A DNA stretch of 64,000 nt from Hemerocallis citrina (GCA_017893485.1 CM030358.1:253869228-253933227), one strand, 5' to 3'. Numbered from the stretch's first letter, positions 1 through 11,406 are shown. The notes: a model not told the origin generated them from the letters alone. A program made the numbers and translations.

Positions 1-227
1 TTGTGTTTTATTATATAGATATAGATACTCACAATTTTCAGAACTGAAATAAGATATTAAATTCTCCAAATAACTGAACATTGTATTTTGAAGTCGTAGA
101 AAATCACGAAACATCAATTCCTTCGAAAACCGTATATATTTCACTTTATAAAGTCATAGAAATACGATTTAAATTCTAATATAATGAAAATATAACTATG
201 TAATTTACAGTAATCTGTAGCAAAAGC
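1..227 (-). repeat. Distal part of a long gypsy-type LTR fragment
   Basis: This AT-rich stretch has no supportable coding. It is the continuation, beyond the element A insertion, of the LTR-like sequence at 6142-8092: the 5-bp target duplication AAAGC (223-227 and 6142-6146) shows the two were contiguous before A inserted. The other end of the LTR lies outside the window. The assignment rests on that continuity, not on recognised motifs here. Confidence 0.45.
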
Positions 228-495
228 TGTTGGATATATTGGTATATTCTCTCTATATAAATAAAGCACGTGCATATGTGTAACACGTGTAATGAACGTA
301 CAATTGATTGGATATTGGAACGCGGGTCTATGGGCTTACAACCCGATACCCAAACCAGTATTTATCTATAAATACTGGCTTGTAATAGCAGTCTAGGTAT
401 TCCAATTTTGATACCTAGGGTGAATATCTCAAGCAACTTAGATCTAGAGATAAAACCCTAATTCCCAATTGCTAATTTCCTCACAGAACTTAACA
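228..495 (+). repeat. Element A 5' LTR
   Basis: 268 bp, TG...CA ends. It contains a TATAAATA box at 367-374 inside a perfect inverted repeat, and an ATTCCAATTTTGAT motif (about 399-412) that recurs in the element's 3' region. It differs from the 3' LTR at about three sites. Confidence 0.95.
355..378 (+). promoter_or_regulatory. Element A promoter: TATA box within a perfect palindrome
   Basis: Eleven bases, CCAGTATTTAT, are followed after a CT spacer by their exact reverse complement, ATAAATACTGG. The TATA box TATAAATA (367-374) lies inside this hairpin-capable sequence. The same structure is intact in the 3' LTR at 6001-6024. TATA function is inferred from position in the LTR; no start site can be seen. 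Confidence 0.7.
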
Positions 496-1001
496 ATCTT
501 GAGATAGTAATTAATTTTTGTGAGATTAATTAAGGGGAATACCATTGGTTTTCTTCAATCCCGTCGGATCCCTCAGTAGCCGCCGGATCACATCGGAACC
601 CTAACGCCGATCGCGTCGCTGGGTCCGTTGCTCGCCGCACTCATCGCTCGCCGCACGCGTCGCTCGCCGTACGCAACGCTCGGCGACCCGCTGCGAAGTC
701 GGCCGCCCGTCGCGAGTCAGCAGGCGTCGAAGCCCACTGGGTCGCACCGGTCATCTCTCTCTCTTCTCCGATCGCAAGTCGCCGACTCCTTCTCTCTCTT
801 CTTCGATCTGTGTGAAAACCGAATCTTGAAGAAGAAGACAGTGAAGATCTGGTATTTCTAAATCCCTAATATTTGTGCAATTTATCTAATCCATCTATTC
901 TGTTATTAGTTAGCAGATCATCTTCTCCCTATAAATTACTTGTGTAGTAATAATTCAGAACATACTCTCGAATTTTAGGAAATCATAGTTTATTCCTTGA
1001 G
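496..1001 (+). other. Element A 5' leader, with a GC-rich block
   Basis: The leader between LTR and Gag is about 500 bp. No canonical initiator-Met primer-binding site (TGGTATCAGAGC) follows the LTR, which continues ATCTTGAGATAG. From about 555 to 790 the sequence becomes strikingly GC-rich, with CGCTCGCCG repeats, unlike the AT-rich rest of the element. A 77-codon ORF (628-861) lies here but resembles nothing I know. A possible leader intron runs from a GGTATTTC donor near 850 to a TTTTAG acceptor at about 978, just before the Gag ATG at 1002. That intron is only an inference. Confidence 0.5.
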
Positions 1002-4000
1002 ATGGAAAAACATGATCGACCGTATGAGGTTCCTAAACTAGAGGTATTTAGTAGTTCTGAATTCAATAGTTGGAAGAGGAAAGCACAGTATGGGATGAAG
1101 TTCATGAAGATCTTTTATACTTGTCAAACGACTTATGATGACTGTACCGAAGATGTGGATGATGCCACTTGGATCAGAGATGAGGACCTGTGCAGGGAGT
1201 TTTTGCTAAACAGTATTTCAGATCGGTTAGCAGATGTGTACATGAAGTATGGAACAGCTAAGGAGATTTGGGACAATCTGCTGGATGAATTCAAAAAGGA
1301 GGAGAAGGTCTCCATGACTCACCTGGTTGATAAGTTCATGAGCTTTGAATTCAGAGAGGAGAAGGCCATTCTCCCTCAGGTAACTGATCTTGAAAACTTA
1401 GTAGCTAAATTGAAAACTGAAGATATCACTGTGTGTGATGCTTTTCTCACTGGAGCAATAATCTTTAAATTACCTGCATCATGGCTCACATTTAAGACTG
1501 AAATGTATAGACTGCCAGAACAAATTAAGCTTGCACAACTCAAACGATGTATTAAAGTAGAGGATGAAACAAGAACTAGGATAAATTTGGAGTTGGCTAA
1601 GAAACAAATTTCTCATGCTAATGTGCTAACCAGTTCCAAATATGCTCCTAAGTTTAAGAAGAACAAGCTTAATAAGGTTAAGGGTGAACCGTCCAAGTTG
1701 GAAGCCAATAAAAAGATTGTGAAAAAGAAAGGGAAGTGCTACAACTGTAGGAAGTGGGGTCACCATGCTACCGAATGTAGGCTACCCAAAAGAGAACAAC
1801 CTAACAATGAAACGGTGAACTTATTAGAGGATAACACTGAACCCACCAACTTTCTGTGTGTTGTTGGTGACGATAAGGTCAGTGCCTCTACGAGTTGGTT
1901 GTTGGACTCGGGGACTACATGTCATGCTTGCAACAATAAGAACCTGCTAACTGATCTCAAAGAAGCAAATGAGTCTGTCTCTATGGCGAATGGAGAATCA
2001 GTCAAGGTGCTCCAGGTTGGAACTGCAAATCTCAGTCTCTCATCAGGTAAGAATTTAATTTTGCGTAATGTTAAATTTGTTCCTGCTTTAGCAAAGAATT
2101 TAATTTCTATTAGCTTACTGAATAATGCTGGCATGGTAGTTTCTATGATAAGTGGTAGAGCAATATTATCTGTTAACTCATACTACTTTGGTTGTGCTTA
2201 TTTAGTCAATGGCATATATAGACTTAGTTTAGCAAATGAAGTGATTAATGCTGTTAGCTCAAAACTGTGTAGCCCTTCTACTTGGCACAACAGATTGGGA
2301 CATGTAAACTATATTAAATTACTTGCTGTTGCTAAAACTTTTAATCTGCCAATTGATACATCCTTAAGGTATGACAAGTGTGAAGTGTATGCTCAGACAA
2401 AGATCACTAGAAAACTCTTTAGTTCTGTTTCTAGGAGTACACAACTTCTTGAACTAATTCATTCTGACATATGCGATTTTAAAAACTTTGTGACGCAAGG
2501 AGGTCGGAAGTATTTGATCACCTTTATAGATGATTGTTCTCGATATTGTCATATCTATCTGTTAAAATCAAAGGATGAAGCACTTAATAAATTCAAAGAA
2601 TTTAAAGACCGTGTCGAAAATCAGTTAAATGCTAAAATAAAAAGGTTCAGATCTGATAGAGGTGGGGAATATGTGTCAATGGGTTTTAAAGAATTTTGCA
2701 CTTCACATGGCATTATCTCTGAAACAACAGCACCCTACTCACCACAGTCAAACGGTATAGCCGAAAGAAAGAATCGAACACTTACAGAAATGTTCAATTC
2801 TATGTTATTGACTGCTGGATTGCCTTCGAATTTTTGGGGAGAGGCTGCATTGACTGCTAATAATATTCTTAATTTGTTACCACACTCTAAATTGACTGAA
2901 ACACCTTATGAGTTATGGCATAAACACACACCGAGCTTTGATAAAATAAAAACATGGGGTTGTATTGCTTTTGTTAGAATACCAGACCCAAGAAGGCCTA
3001 AAGTAGGACCTCGTACAAATACCTGTGTGTATCTAGGAAATGCAGTTGATAGTGCGGCATACAGATTTTATGACCTATCTCTCAATAAGATAATTGAATC
3101 TAGAGATGCAGAATTCTTTGAAGATGTGTTCATCAAAGACAAAGGCATAACACTATCTGGCCACACAGACTTAGTCAATGATTCACAAATAGAATCTAGA
3201 CCTAGCATAACTGACACTGAAACTATAAATGAAATTGAGCCTAGAAGAACCTCCACCAGAGATAAGACACCTAGAACCTATGGTGATGATTTTGTAACTT
3301 ATGCACTGTTGGCTGATCCACTTAGTGTGAGTGAAGCTCTTCGGTCTAGGGATGGTCTACTTTGGAAAGAGGCCATTGGTGATGAAATGGATTCTTTATT
3401 ACAAAATAAAACTTGAAAATTAGTTGATCTGCCAAAAGGGGCTAAAACCATAGGAAATAAGTGGGTTTTGAAGAAGAAACTTAATCCAGATGGGACTGTA
3501 GCAAAGTATAAAGCACGACTAGTGGCTAAAGGTTATACTCAACAAAGTGGGGTAGACTATTTTGATGTTTACTCACCTGTTTGTCATATTGCTACAATAA
3601 GAATTTTTCTTGCCCTTGCATCCATTGAAAATTTTGTTATTCACCAAATGGATGTTAAAACTGCTTTCCTAAATGGAGATCTTAATGAAGAAATCTATAT
3701 GAACCAACCTGAAGGTTTTGTACTTAAAGGTTTAGAGAACAAAGTGTGCAAATTGGTAAAATCTTTGTATGGATTAAAACAAGCACCAAAACTATGGCAC
3801 GAAAAATTTGATACAACAATAAAGAGCTTAGGTTTTGAATCTAACAATTCTGACAAATGCCTTTATTTTCGTGATCGATCAAATAAAATTGCTATAATTT
3901 GCTTGTATGTTGATGACATGCTTGTTGTTGGAAGCGACCTCTCAACTGTGGTTGAAGTTAAAACAATGCTATCCAAAGAATTCAGCATGAAGGACCTAGG

Positions 4001-4868
4001 TATTGTGGACACTATACTAGGTATGAGAGTGAGTTTTGGTAGGCAAGACATACTCCTTAGTCAATCTCACTATATCAATAATGTGTTACAAAAGTGGGGA
4101 TACAGTAACTGCAGAAGGTTTGAAACACCTTATGATTACAACAAAAAGTTGACACCTAACGTTGGTGCAACGGTGAGACAGTTGGATTATTCCAAACTGA
4201 TCGGAAGTCTCATGTATGCAATGATCTGCACTAGACCAGACATAGCCTTTGCGGTAGGCATGCTTAGCAGATTCACTAGTAATCCCGGTAAGACACATTG
4301 GAATGCCCTTGAGAGGCTAATGGGTTACCTGTGTGGTACTCAAGAGTTAGCTTTGTGCTACTCTGGACATCCTTCAGTTTTGGAAGGATATTCTGATGCA
4401 TCGTGGTGCACAGAACTTGGTGAAAGTCGATCCACTAGTGGTTATGTGTTTACACTAGGAGGAGCAGCTGTGTCATGGAAATCTAAAAGGCAACTAGGCA
4501 TTGCATTCTCATCTATGGAGTCTGAACTCTTTGCGCTATCTTGTGCTGGTGAAGAAGCGGAATGGATGAGAGACCTGTTGCTAGATATTCCATCGAGAAG
4601 GATTAAAGTAACCACTCTAAGCTTGTTCTGCGACAACCAAGCTACAAAAACTGTAGCAACCAATTCTCTTTACAATGGTAAGAGAAGAACTGTCGGTCTT
4701 CGACAGGCAAAGTTGAACTATCTCATTAAGCAAGGGATTATTACCCTTATTGATGTGAGGTCAAAACAGAATGTGGCTGATGCCCTTACCAAGGGATTAC
4801 AAAGAGGTCTAATTGTCAAAACTGTGGGGGAAATGGGGTTAAGAGCCATTAAGTCACAAAGGCCTTAA
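1002..4868 (+). pseudogene. Element A copia Gag-Pol polyprotein with one nonsense codon
   Basis: A single frame runs 1002-4868 (about 1288 codons), broken by a TGA at 3414-3416 where copia proteins have the Trp of the NKTW motif; a TGG-to-TGA change explains it. Reading stays in the same frame on both sides. Domains in order: Gag; CCHC zinc knuckle CYNCRKWGHHATEC (about residue 246); aspartic protease with LLDSGTT (about 301); pre-integrase WHNRLGH (about 428); integrase with HSDI, SDRGGEY and AERKNRT as the DDE residues; RT with the YVDDM catalytic motif (near base 3907); and RNase H ending ADALTKGL. All catalytic motifs look intact. Unless the stop is suppressed, RT and RNase H are lost while Gag, protease and integrase remain. 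Confidence 0.93.
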
Positions 4869-5873
4869 CACCCTAGTTATTTTGATAATTAGAACAGCCA
4901 TTGAGAAGTTCAAACTTAAGCATCAATTTGACAGTTAACGTGTTTCAGATAATCATGATGATTCCACATAAATTCCACAGACATATAATATCATTCCAAT
5001 TTTGATGATATCATATATCTATAGAATTTACTTAGAATAATCATATTATTCCAATACGAAACATGAAAACTTGTCGATATGTTTTAGATGATTAATTGTC
5101 CTAAATATCATTCCAATTTTGATGATATGTCTCTTATGGATGCATGTTTCATTCCAATTTTGATGATTCAATGTTAAACCATGAGTGAAACGGCAGTTTT
5201 CATTCCAATATGAAACATAGTATGGTTCTTGTGTAGAAACTATAAAGTTCATGTACTTTATTTGTTAAAGATACTTGATTGTGATGCTTGTGTTAAAATC
5301 TTGCTAGCCAATTTGAATTGTACTAAGTTCTTTTGTTTGAACTAGATACTTTTATGCAATTTGTTTGAATTCAAAGAGAAATGACTCATGAAATTCTTAT
5401 TTGCAATGTTGAGCAACAGGTGCTAGCAAAGATAATGGAGGTGGAATCTTAGATCTCGATTTTGAAGATGATGACTTGCTCGATATGGAGGAGTAGTCAT
5501 GAAGCAGCATGCAGGGATTTTCTTTTGCCAATCACTTGCTTAATAAAACTTCTTTTGAGTTTAAGACTACTTTTGAAGCTTAAAACTCTTTTGTTTGGTT
5601 TGAAGTTTATTTGCTTTATTTAGTTTGAGACTATGGTTTATTTATCTATTGGTTTAGTCTTTGTGAACTATTCTGAATTGGATATGGTTTGGAACTATTT
5701 AATTATATTGGTTTAGTCTTGATTGAACTATTCAATTTTATAATTATTTTGGTTCTTTATGAAACTATACCTTTATGATGCTTTTCCTTTATGGACTGCT
5801 ATCAGCCAGTCAGTTGTATGCTGATCTGATGAGATAATCCTGTACTTTATATATTGAGAATATAGGAGGAGAT
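4869..5873 (+). other. Element A 3' non-coding region with short dispersed repeats
   Basis: About 1 kb separates the pol stop from the 3' LTR. The 17-mer ATTCCAATTTTGATGAT occurs three times (4993-5009, 5110-5126, 5151-5167), with related ATTCCAATA-GAAACAT copies near 5048 and 5201. Its first 14 bases are also in the LTR. The region ends in a purine-rich tract at about 5860-5873 (ATAGGAGGAGAT) next to the 3' LTR, which fits a polypurine tract for plus-strand priming. A candidate 3' exon at 5420-5496 is listed separately. Confidence 0.7.
5420..5496 (+). CDS. Candidate alternative 3' exon coding an acidic tail (element A)
   Basis: An AG acceptor (5418-5419, AACAG) precedes a short frame ending in TAG at 5494-5496. 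It codes 25 residues with a strongly acidic end, ILDLDFEDDDLLDMEE. A strong donor CAG/GTAAGA lies in the protease region at 2046/2047. Joining 2046 to 5420 keeps the Gag frame exactly, because the single base left over completes a GGT codon. The product would be about 373 aa: Gag, zinc knuckle and a truncated protease plus the acidic tail. Spliced Gag messages are known in Drosophila copia and in Arabidopsis EVADE; here the splice is inferred only from sites and frame. Confidence 0.4.
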
Positions 5874-6141
5874 TGTTGGATATATTGGTATATTCTCTCT
5901 ATATAAATAAAGCACGTGCATATGTGTAACACGTGTAATGAACGTACAATTGATTGGATATTGGAACGCAGGTCTATGGGCTTACAACCAGATACCCAAA
6001 CCAGTATTTATCTATAAATACTGGCTTGTGATAGCAGTCTAGGTATTCCAATTTTGATACCTAGGGTGAATATCTCAAGCAACTTAGATCTAGAGATAAA
6101 ACCCTAATTCCCAATTGCTAATTTCCTCACAGAACTTAACA
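5874..6141 (+). repeat. Element A 3' LTR
   Basis: 268 bp, identical in length to the 5' LTR and with the same TGTTGG...TTAACA ends. It is followed by the target duplication AAAGC (6142-6146). Confidence 0.95.
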
Positions 6142-8092
6142 AAAGCTTCATCTAAAACAGTAGATTAATAATCCATAAGTTCGAAGAAATAATCGTTCAA
6201 GAAAAACGACGAAAAAACTTAACCAAAACACTCAGCAAAACAGTTGACGGTCGACTGCCAAGTCAGTTCAAAAAGGAGACGGTCGACTGTCGAGCTGAAA
6301 ATCCAAAATTCCTCAACTGACAGTCGACTAACATCTCTAGTGTAAAAACTAGGCGGTCGACTGTCATGTTCAAAAAATGACAGCTTTGAATTTCGTGCAC
6401 ATTTCAACTGATACTTAGTTCAATCTTTGTAAAATCATAAATTTGTAAAAATCAATTTCCGGAGGTGATCAAATACAATTTGTCTAACATACTGGAGTTT
6501 ATAAATCAAATCAAATCCTCATCGAATTCACAAAAGATCAATTTTTCAATAAACTTCTTCAAAACAGTAAAAGTAAATGTATATATGTGTGGTATGTTTA
6601 TGTATCAGTAAAACATCAAGAAAATTATCGCATATAAGTAGTATATTGTTCAATTCAATCTCAGTATCCTTATACATCAAGATCTAATTCAGTATCCTTA
6701 TACATCAAAACTTCACAAAAACACAAAAATCCAATTTTGGTTATGCACATTCAGACTCGAAATAAAATATGCCAAGTGGCAGCGCCAGGCACGTTGGTGC
6801 CTGCGCTAGCCACAAGAGCCACCGCCAATTCCTGACCATATAGGTGTTTAAAACTTTATAACTCGACTCTCTGTTTAATCTCATTTTTAACTCTTTCAAC
6901 TATTTTTTATTTCTATTGTTTTCTCTTAAATAAATACTACTAAAAATATATTATAAATTTCCAGAAATACTCATCCCTTAATTTTACCCATATTAGCAAA
7001 TAGTTTTTCACAAATTAATTCAATTAGTCATTTTTAGCAATCTAGTACTCATATGTTTCAATTAGAAAAATTTTGACCATTATCATGAATGTATTTTTCT
7101 TTTAGCAATTCTCACATTCTCATTGATTTTATAATTCACCCCTAATATTTACACAATTTCTTATGCACAAGTTAACAACTTTATGTATTCATATAATCTA
7201 ATCATGGCTTATTAATATGTGCCTAACAACACAACAACATGCTTTTAAATAAAAATTCAATTGACAACCTATCAATTCTATGATGAAACTTTCAACTAGC
7301 ATACATTAATTCTCATATTTCATTACTGCTAAAAATTCTAACAACACAATATGCATCACAAAAGTAATTGAAGAGCTCATACCAATCATCAATTTTAAGC
7401 ATAATTTTCCTACACATGCATACTACAATAATTTAGAAAGCTAAAGAGATGCCCACCTTTTTTTTGATGAAAAATGCAATTAGAACTCCTAGAAAATTGC
7501 TTCAAGCCCTAACGCAAAGCCACCTCCTCCTTAGCCAAATGAAAAATTGAAAACTTCCTCCCCTCTTGAAAAATCTGAAAATTCTCTTTTCTTTTCTATA
7601 TTTTGTTTTCTTTTGGTCTTTTGTGTTTGTTAATGTATAAGGAGGGGGGTATCAATAGGAGTATTGTGTGGTTGAGATGACTCCCACTACTCAAATAACT
7701 ACCCACTCTCCCATCTCTCTTTGAATGGCTGGCCAACACCTAGGGTGCACACACGTGCACGTGCACCCAATGTGCACACACTTCTCATTTTATTTATTAA
7801 TTGTTATTGATTTAGTTGTAGGTGTATGTTATATGATAAGTGTACTAGGATTAAAAATGTTCATTTAAGTGTAGAATTGATCGTGGGCTTCTCTTTTTAA
7901 TTAATTTCTGTGAGCTTTAAAAGAAGATCTAGGCCTAATGGATCTAATTAAAAATAAAATGACACAAATGTGACAAATAAAATGTGAAAAATGTGCATGA
8001 CTCTTAAAAAAATTTGGGGACTAAAATGTATAAAATTTTACTTGTAACGCACGTGCAAAATATATTAAAATTAATTTTTCTGGGATGTTACA
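6142..8092 (-). repeat. Long gypsy-type LTR fragment, 5' end at 8092
   Basis: On the minus strand this begins TGTAACATCCCAGAAAAATT at 8092, a start resembling the solo LTR at 58686 (TGTAACACTCCGCAAAATTGG). Both then show GCACGTG-rich stretches, a CACGTGCACGTG box and a run with ATACCCCC before C/T-rich leader-like sequence. No coding is visible. It holds a hairpin at 6781-6807 and four GGTCGACTG-type motifs at 6248-6363. The family is probably Tekay/Del-like by LTR ends and length, but without coding domains this is tentative. Element A interrupts it and it continues past the window start. Confidence 0.55.
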
Positions 8093-8714
8093 TTTATAGC
8101 AGTAGAGATGGTATTAATCTTTATCTCATTTTGAAATATTTGATCCTTTTTATCCTATTGGTTTGATAGGATTTGGGGCAACAACATTGTAGATTGTTAA
8201 GGTTTTGATTGGAAAGATTGGATTGAATGTGACTGGTGTGGATCTAGGTTGGTATGTTGACGGTTGTGATATTTATAATTTCGATTTAGAATTTTACCGG
8301 TTGGTGACATTTTCTGTGAGTTTTCTCTTATTGCTTGACATTTACGATTTCGATTTGTGGATGAGTAGTTTGATTAGGGTTTCGATAAAGTTAAACGTAG
8401 GCAGGTGTTTATAGGTGTGTATGCAATGACTTGACATATTCATCTACTATGTTTAGCATTGTTATATTTTTGAATATTTTGATGAATTAGTAGTACGTAA
8501 TCAAGTTGGGATCGAGGAAGCAACATGCTGTATTGAACCAAAAACATCATAGATACAAAAGGAGATTATGAACTAATCTCATAGAAAGAAACCAGCAAGC
8601 AAATTATGCATGACTCTCAAATCTTTAACTTGAACCATGTTTAATTAAAAGGTTCAATTTGTTTGTTTAATTTGTAGATATCAATATGCTGTTAGGAGCT
8701 TTAACTGGCTACAA
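8093..8714. other. AT-rich intergenic DNA
   Basis: I see no gene, repeat end or RNA here. The only ORF is 69 codons and shows no recognisable motif. Confidence 0.5.
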
Positions 8715-8741
8715 CCCCCCCCCCCCCCCCCCCCCCCCCCC
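8715..8741. repeat. Poly-C tract followed by CCAA repeats
   Basis: A run of 27 C residues is followed by (CCAA)n to about 8760. Such long G/C homopolymers are rare in plant DNA and error-prone in sequencing, so the true length may differ. Confidence 0.85.
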
Positions 8742-8879
8742 TTCCAACCAACCAACCAACTACAATAATTAGTTTGCGAGGATAGTCATCATTCACAAAT
8801 TTAACAACATAACATTTTTTTCGTCGAATAATACTTTCTGTTGATATTATATTATGAAATGCTCAAATACTTTTTGTAG

Positions 8880-8906
8880 ATGTGCATTGCACATGCATTA
8901 TACTAG
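8880..8906 (+). mobile_element. Helitron-type 3' terminus (first)
   Basis: A perfect hairpin ATGTGCA-T-TGCACAT (8880-8894) is followed after 8 nt by CTAG (8903-8906) and then T. Hairpin plus CTRR inserted before T is the Helitron 3' signature. No matching 5' TC end or Rep/helicase coding is seen, so this would be a non-autonomous copy or a remnant. Confidence 0.55.
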
Positions 8907-9715
8907 TTTCTAATTTAAAAAATGATGAAATTGAACATGCAATTGAATTTATATTTATTACAAGAAAAATTTATCATTTTATCTTTGATATTCTATCAAT
9001 GACTAAGTTTTGGATAAACTTTTTTCGTCAAAGAATTTTTATTAAAGTTTTATTTTCTTTCTTCTTTTATGTAAATCACACATTTCACTCAAATGTCATA
9101 ACCATAATAAAGAGATTGTTGCAAACAATATGCAAACTCTCAACTTCTTACTAATTTACCATTGCACCATAGGGATACTCATAATTTTGGTGTGTTCATT
9201 TTTTCGTAACTACACATAGTGGGTCATTTATGATAATCTATTTTGGTAACATACGAAAGATATATTATGTTCATGCTATCACTGCCTAAACCATGAAATC
9301 TTGTAGAACTGAATGTTACTGAGCTCGTGATTTCCACTTCCCACCACGGATGTTCTTGACCATAATAACAACTTGCTTCATTATTTGACCATCACTATCT
9401 ATTTATAGTTGTTGTCAACATCACCTGCAATAATCTCTATTTATAGTTGTAGACATTCAACCATCTAATTTCAACTATTCATTTTTAAGTGGAGGTCATA
9501 TTAACCATTCATTTACTCAATAGTTATCATAATACCTTCAAAATTTAAATTTATTTATAACATAATTATTTACAAAAATATCACTCATATAAAATACAAG
9601 TTTGAGTCACAAAGGATAATTTGTAAAAAGTATATATGAGTAAAGAGAGGTCTTAGGTTCGAGGCCATATTACGTCTTACTATTTACTTTATAATTTTTT
9701 TTTTAAATGATTAGA

Positions 9716-9742
9716 ACGTGCATCGCACGTGCAGGTTACTAG
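9716..9742 (+). mobile_element. Helitron-type 3' terminus (second)
   Basis: A hairpin ACGTGC-ATC-GCACGT (9716-9730) is followed after 8 nt by CTAG (9739-9742) and then T, the same spacing as at 8880-8906. The stem and the GTGCAT core are shared between the two ends, which suggests one family. The 836-bp interval could be one short element or the end of a nested pair; the 5' boundary is not resolved. Confidence 0.6.
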
Positions 9743-10399
9743 TAGGAGAGAATTTCACTTTTATCCAGTGGCGGAATCTCAACCTAAGTTAGTAAAAGTT
9801 ATTTTTAAAAATTGTAATTTCTTTTTACCAAGGAAAGGTAGGGCGAAACCCTACCTCGGTATATTAACATAATAGCAAAGTTAGCAAATATATACATACA
9901 TAAGCTTCAACATTCAAGAGAAAGACCAGGAGTGGGTGATGCAGGTGGAAAAGGAAGAGTGAGATGGGGTTCAACTTTAGAGTGAAGTGAGGGTAGCAGA
10001 CTATTTTCGTACACCTCTACTTACCCTAAGATTGAGCTTATACAAACTCTGCCTACATCAATAGACTCCCACTTAACAAAATTGGCTTCTCAAGAACAGC
10101 CAAAGCAATAAAGTACCAGTTTAGAAAGCAGAACAAAGACTTAGTACAAATCCAGAGTTTTCAACAAGATATAGACAAACAACAACTCTCAGTAGGGTCC
10201 TAAAAAATAAAGCTTCAGATCAGTAGTTCAGTGCAGATAATTTCCTTGCAAGCTCATGGGAAAATGAAGTCCACAGGATCCCCCTCACTGATCACCACAG
10301 GATATGTGGCAGTGGGCACGACCAACTTGAGCACCAATATGTTGTGCTCTGATAAGGCTATGGGATCCTTGATCTTCATTGGATTTCACGAGTTTAGCA
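9743..10399. other. Probable LINE 3' untranslated region and flank
   Basis: No reading frame is supported. Read on the minus strand, the sequence downstream of the LINE ORF2 end becomes A-rich (9800-9850), which may mark the LINE tail. The exact end and target duplication are not identifiable. Confidence 0.3.
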
Positions 10400-10940
10400 T
10401 TCTTCTTGCTGGTTGGAGCTACATTCAACCAAGAAGAAAAGTGAAATAAGGCATTATAAATCAGTTGTTCAATGGTTGAAGGTGCAGATTGAAAACACCT
10501 ATTGTTTCTCTCAATCCAAATGAACCAACAAATGCTAATAGATAACAGACACCATGTATCTCCCAGTTGTGGATTAGTGGGAGCAAAACAACAAGAAGTG
10601 AAGCATGCATGCAGTGAATCAGGTAATGAGGTGATGTGTAAAAGATTGCAAAAATATAACCAGACTGCCTTAGCTATAGGACATTCAAAGAAGATATGAA
10701 AGTTATTTCAGTTGAACATGCACAAGCTGTGCATATTTCATCCCCAAACCGTCCTCTCTTCTTCATGTAAGCCTTAGAGTTGAGTTTGTTCCAACTTAGG
10801 AGCCAGATGAAGATCTTGCATTTGAGAGGAGAATAGTTCCTAAAAGTGACAGCTGCATATGAGGATTCTAACCCTCTACTGATGAAGAAGTTGTAGGCAG
10901 ATTTCACTGTAAATTCCCCAATACCACTGTGCTTCAAGCT
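10400..10940 (-). pseudogene. LINE ORF2 C-terminal zf-RVT region
   Basis: The translation shows SGIGEFTVKSAYNFF, then NYSPLKCKIFIWLL, NKLNSKAYMKKRGR and CTAC, the pattern of the zinc-binding domain after plant LINE reverse transcriptases. Further downstream comes a FIWIERNNR motif typical of the end of these proteins. Frame changes and stops are present, so it is non-functional. Confidence 0.75.
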
Positions 10941-11404
10941 AGGTATATCTCTTTCTGTGGTTAGGATTGTGTAGGCAAAAGTGAGTTGAATTATGTTCCT
11001 CTCCTCAGCTAACTCCCCTAATAGTGCCCTTCTGAGTCATGGCCTCTATGTCCGAGTATCTCCCTCTTTGTAGCCCTGTGATAACAGTGTGGCTTGACTG
11101 TTCCAAGCTGCATCTAACATTTTTGGGAAGTTATGCTGGATGCTCATGCCAGATACCCAATTTGATTTCCAGAATAGTATAGAAGAGCCATCACAAATTT
11201 GTCAAGTGATATTTGAGAAGAATTGATGTTTGAGATGAAAGATTCATTCCCAGAAGGCAGAGGAAGAAATGGGCAGATGATAAGAGCAAAGGTTGGTATT
11301 GAAGTACATGTACTTGAGTGTTTCACATCCCAAACTGTGTAAGAGATTAATTTCCACCACCATTTGATTAACAAATGTTGATTGAATGTGGACATGTCCA
11401 GAAT

Positions 11405-11406
11405 CC

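Larger units (their letters stand above)
228..6141 (+). mobile_element. Element A: full-length Ty1/copia LTR retrotransposon
   Basis: The element is bounded by two 268-bp direct repeats that start TGTTGG and end TTAACA (TG...CA). It is flanked by a perfect 5-bp target duplication AAAGC (223-227 and 6142-6146). The LTRs differ at about three positions by eye (about 99% identity), so the insertion is recent. The internal region codes Gag, zinc knuckle, protease, integrase, RT and RNase H in copia order (integrase before RT). One in-frame nonsense codon interrupts the polyprotein. A non-coding 3' region of about 1 kb precedes the polypurine tract. It inserted into an older LTR fragment. Confidence 0.95.

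Noticed and set aside
628..861. 77-codon ORF in the element A leader
   Set aside because: Arg/Ser-rich translation typical of GC-rich DNA; no motif. Kept only as a compositional oddity.
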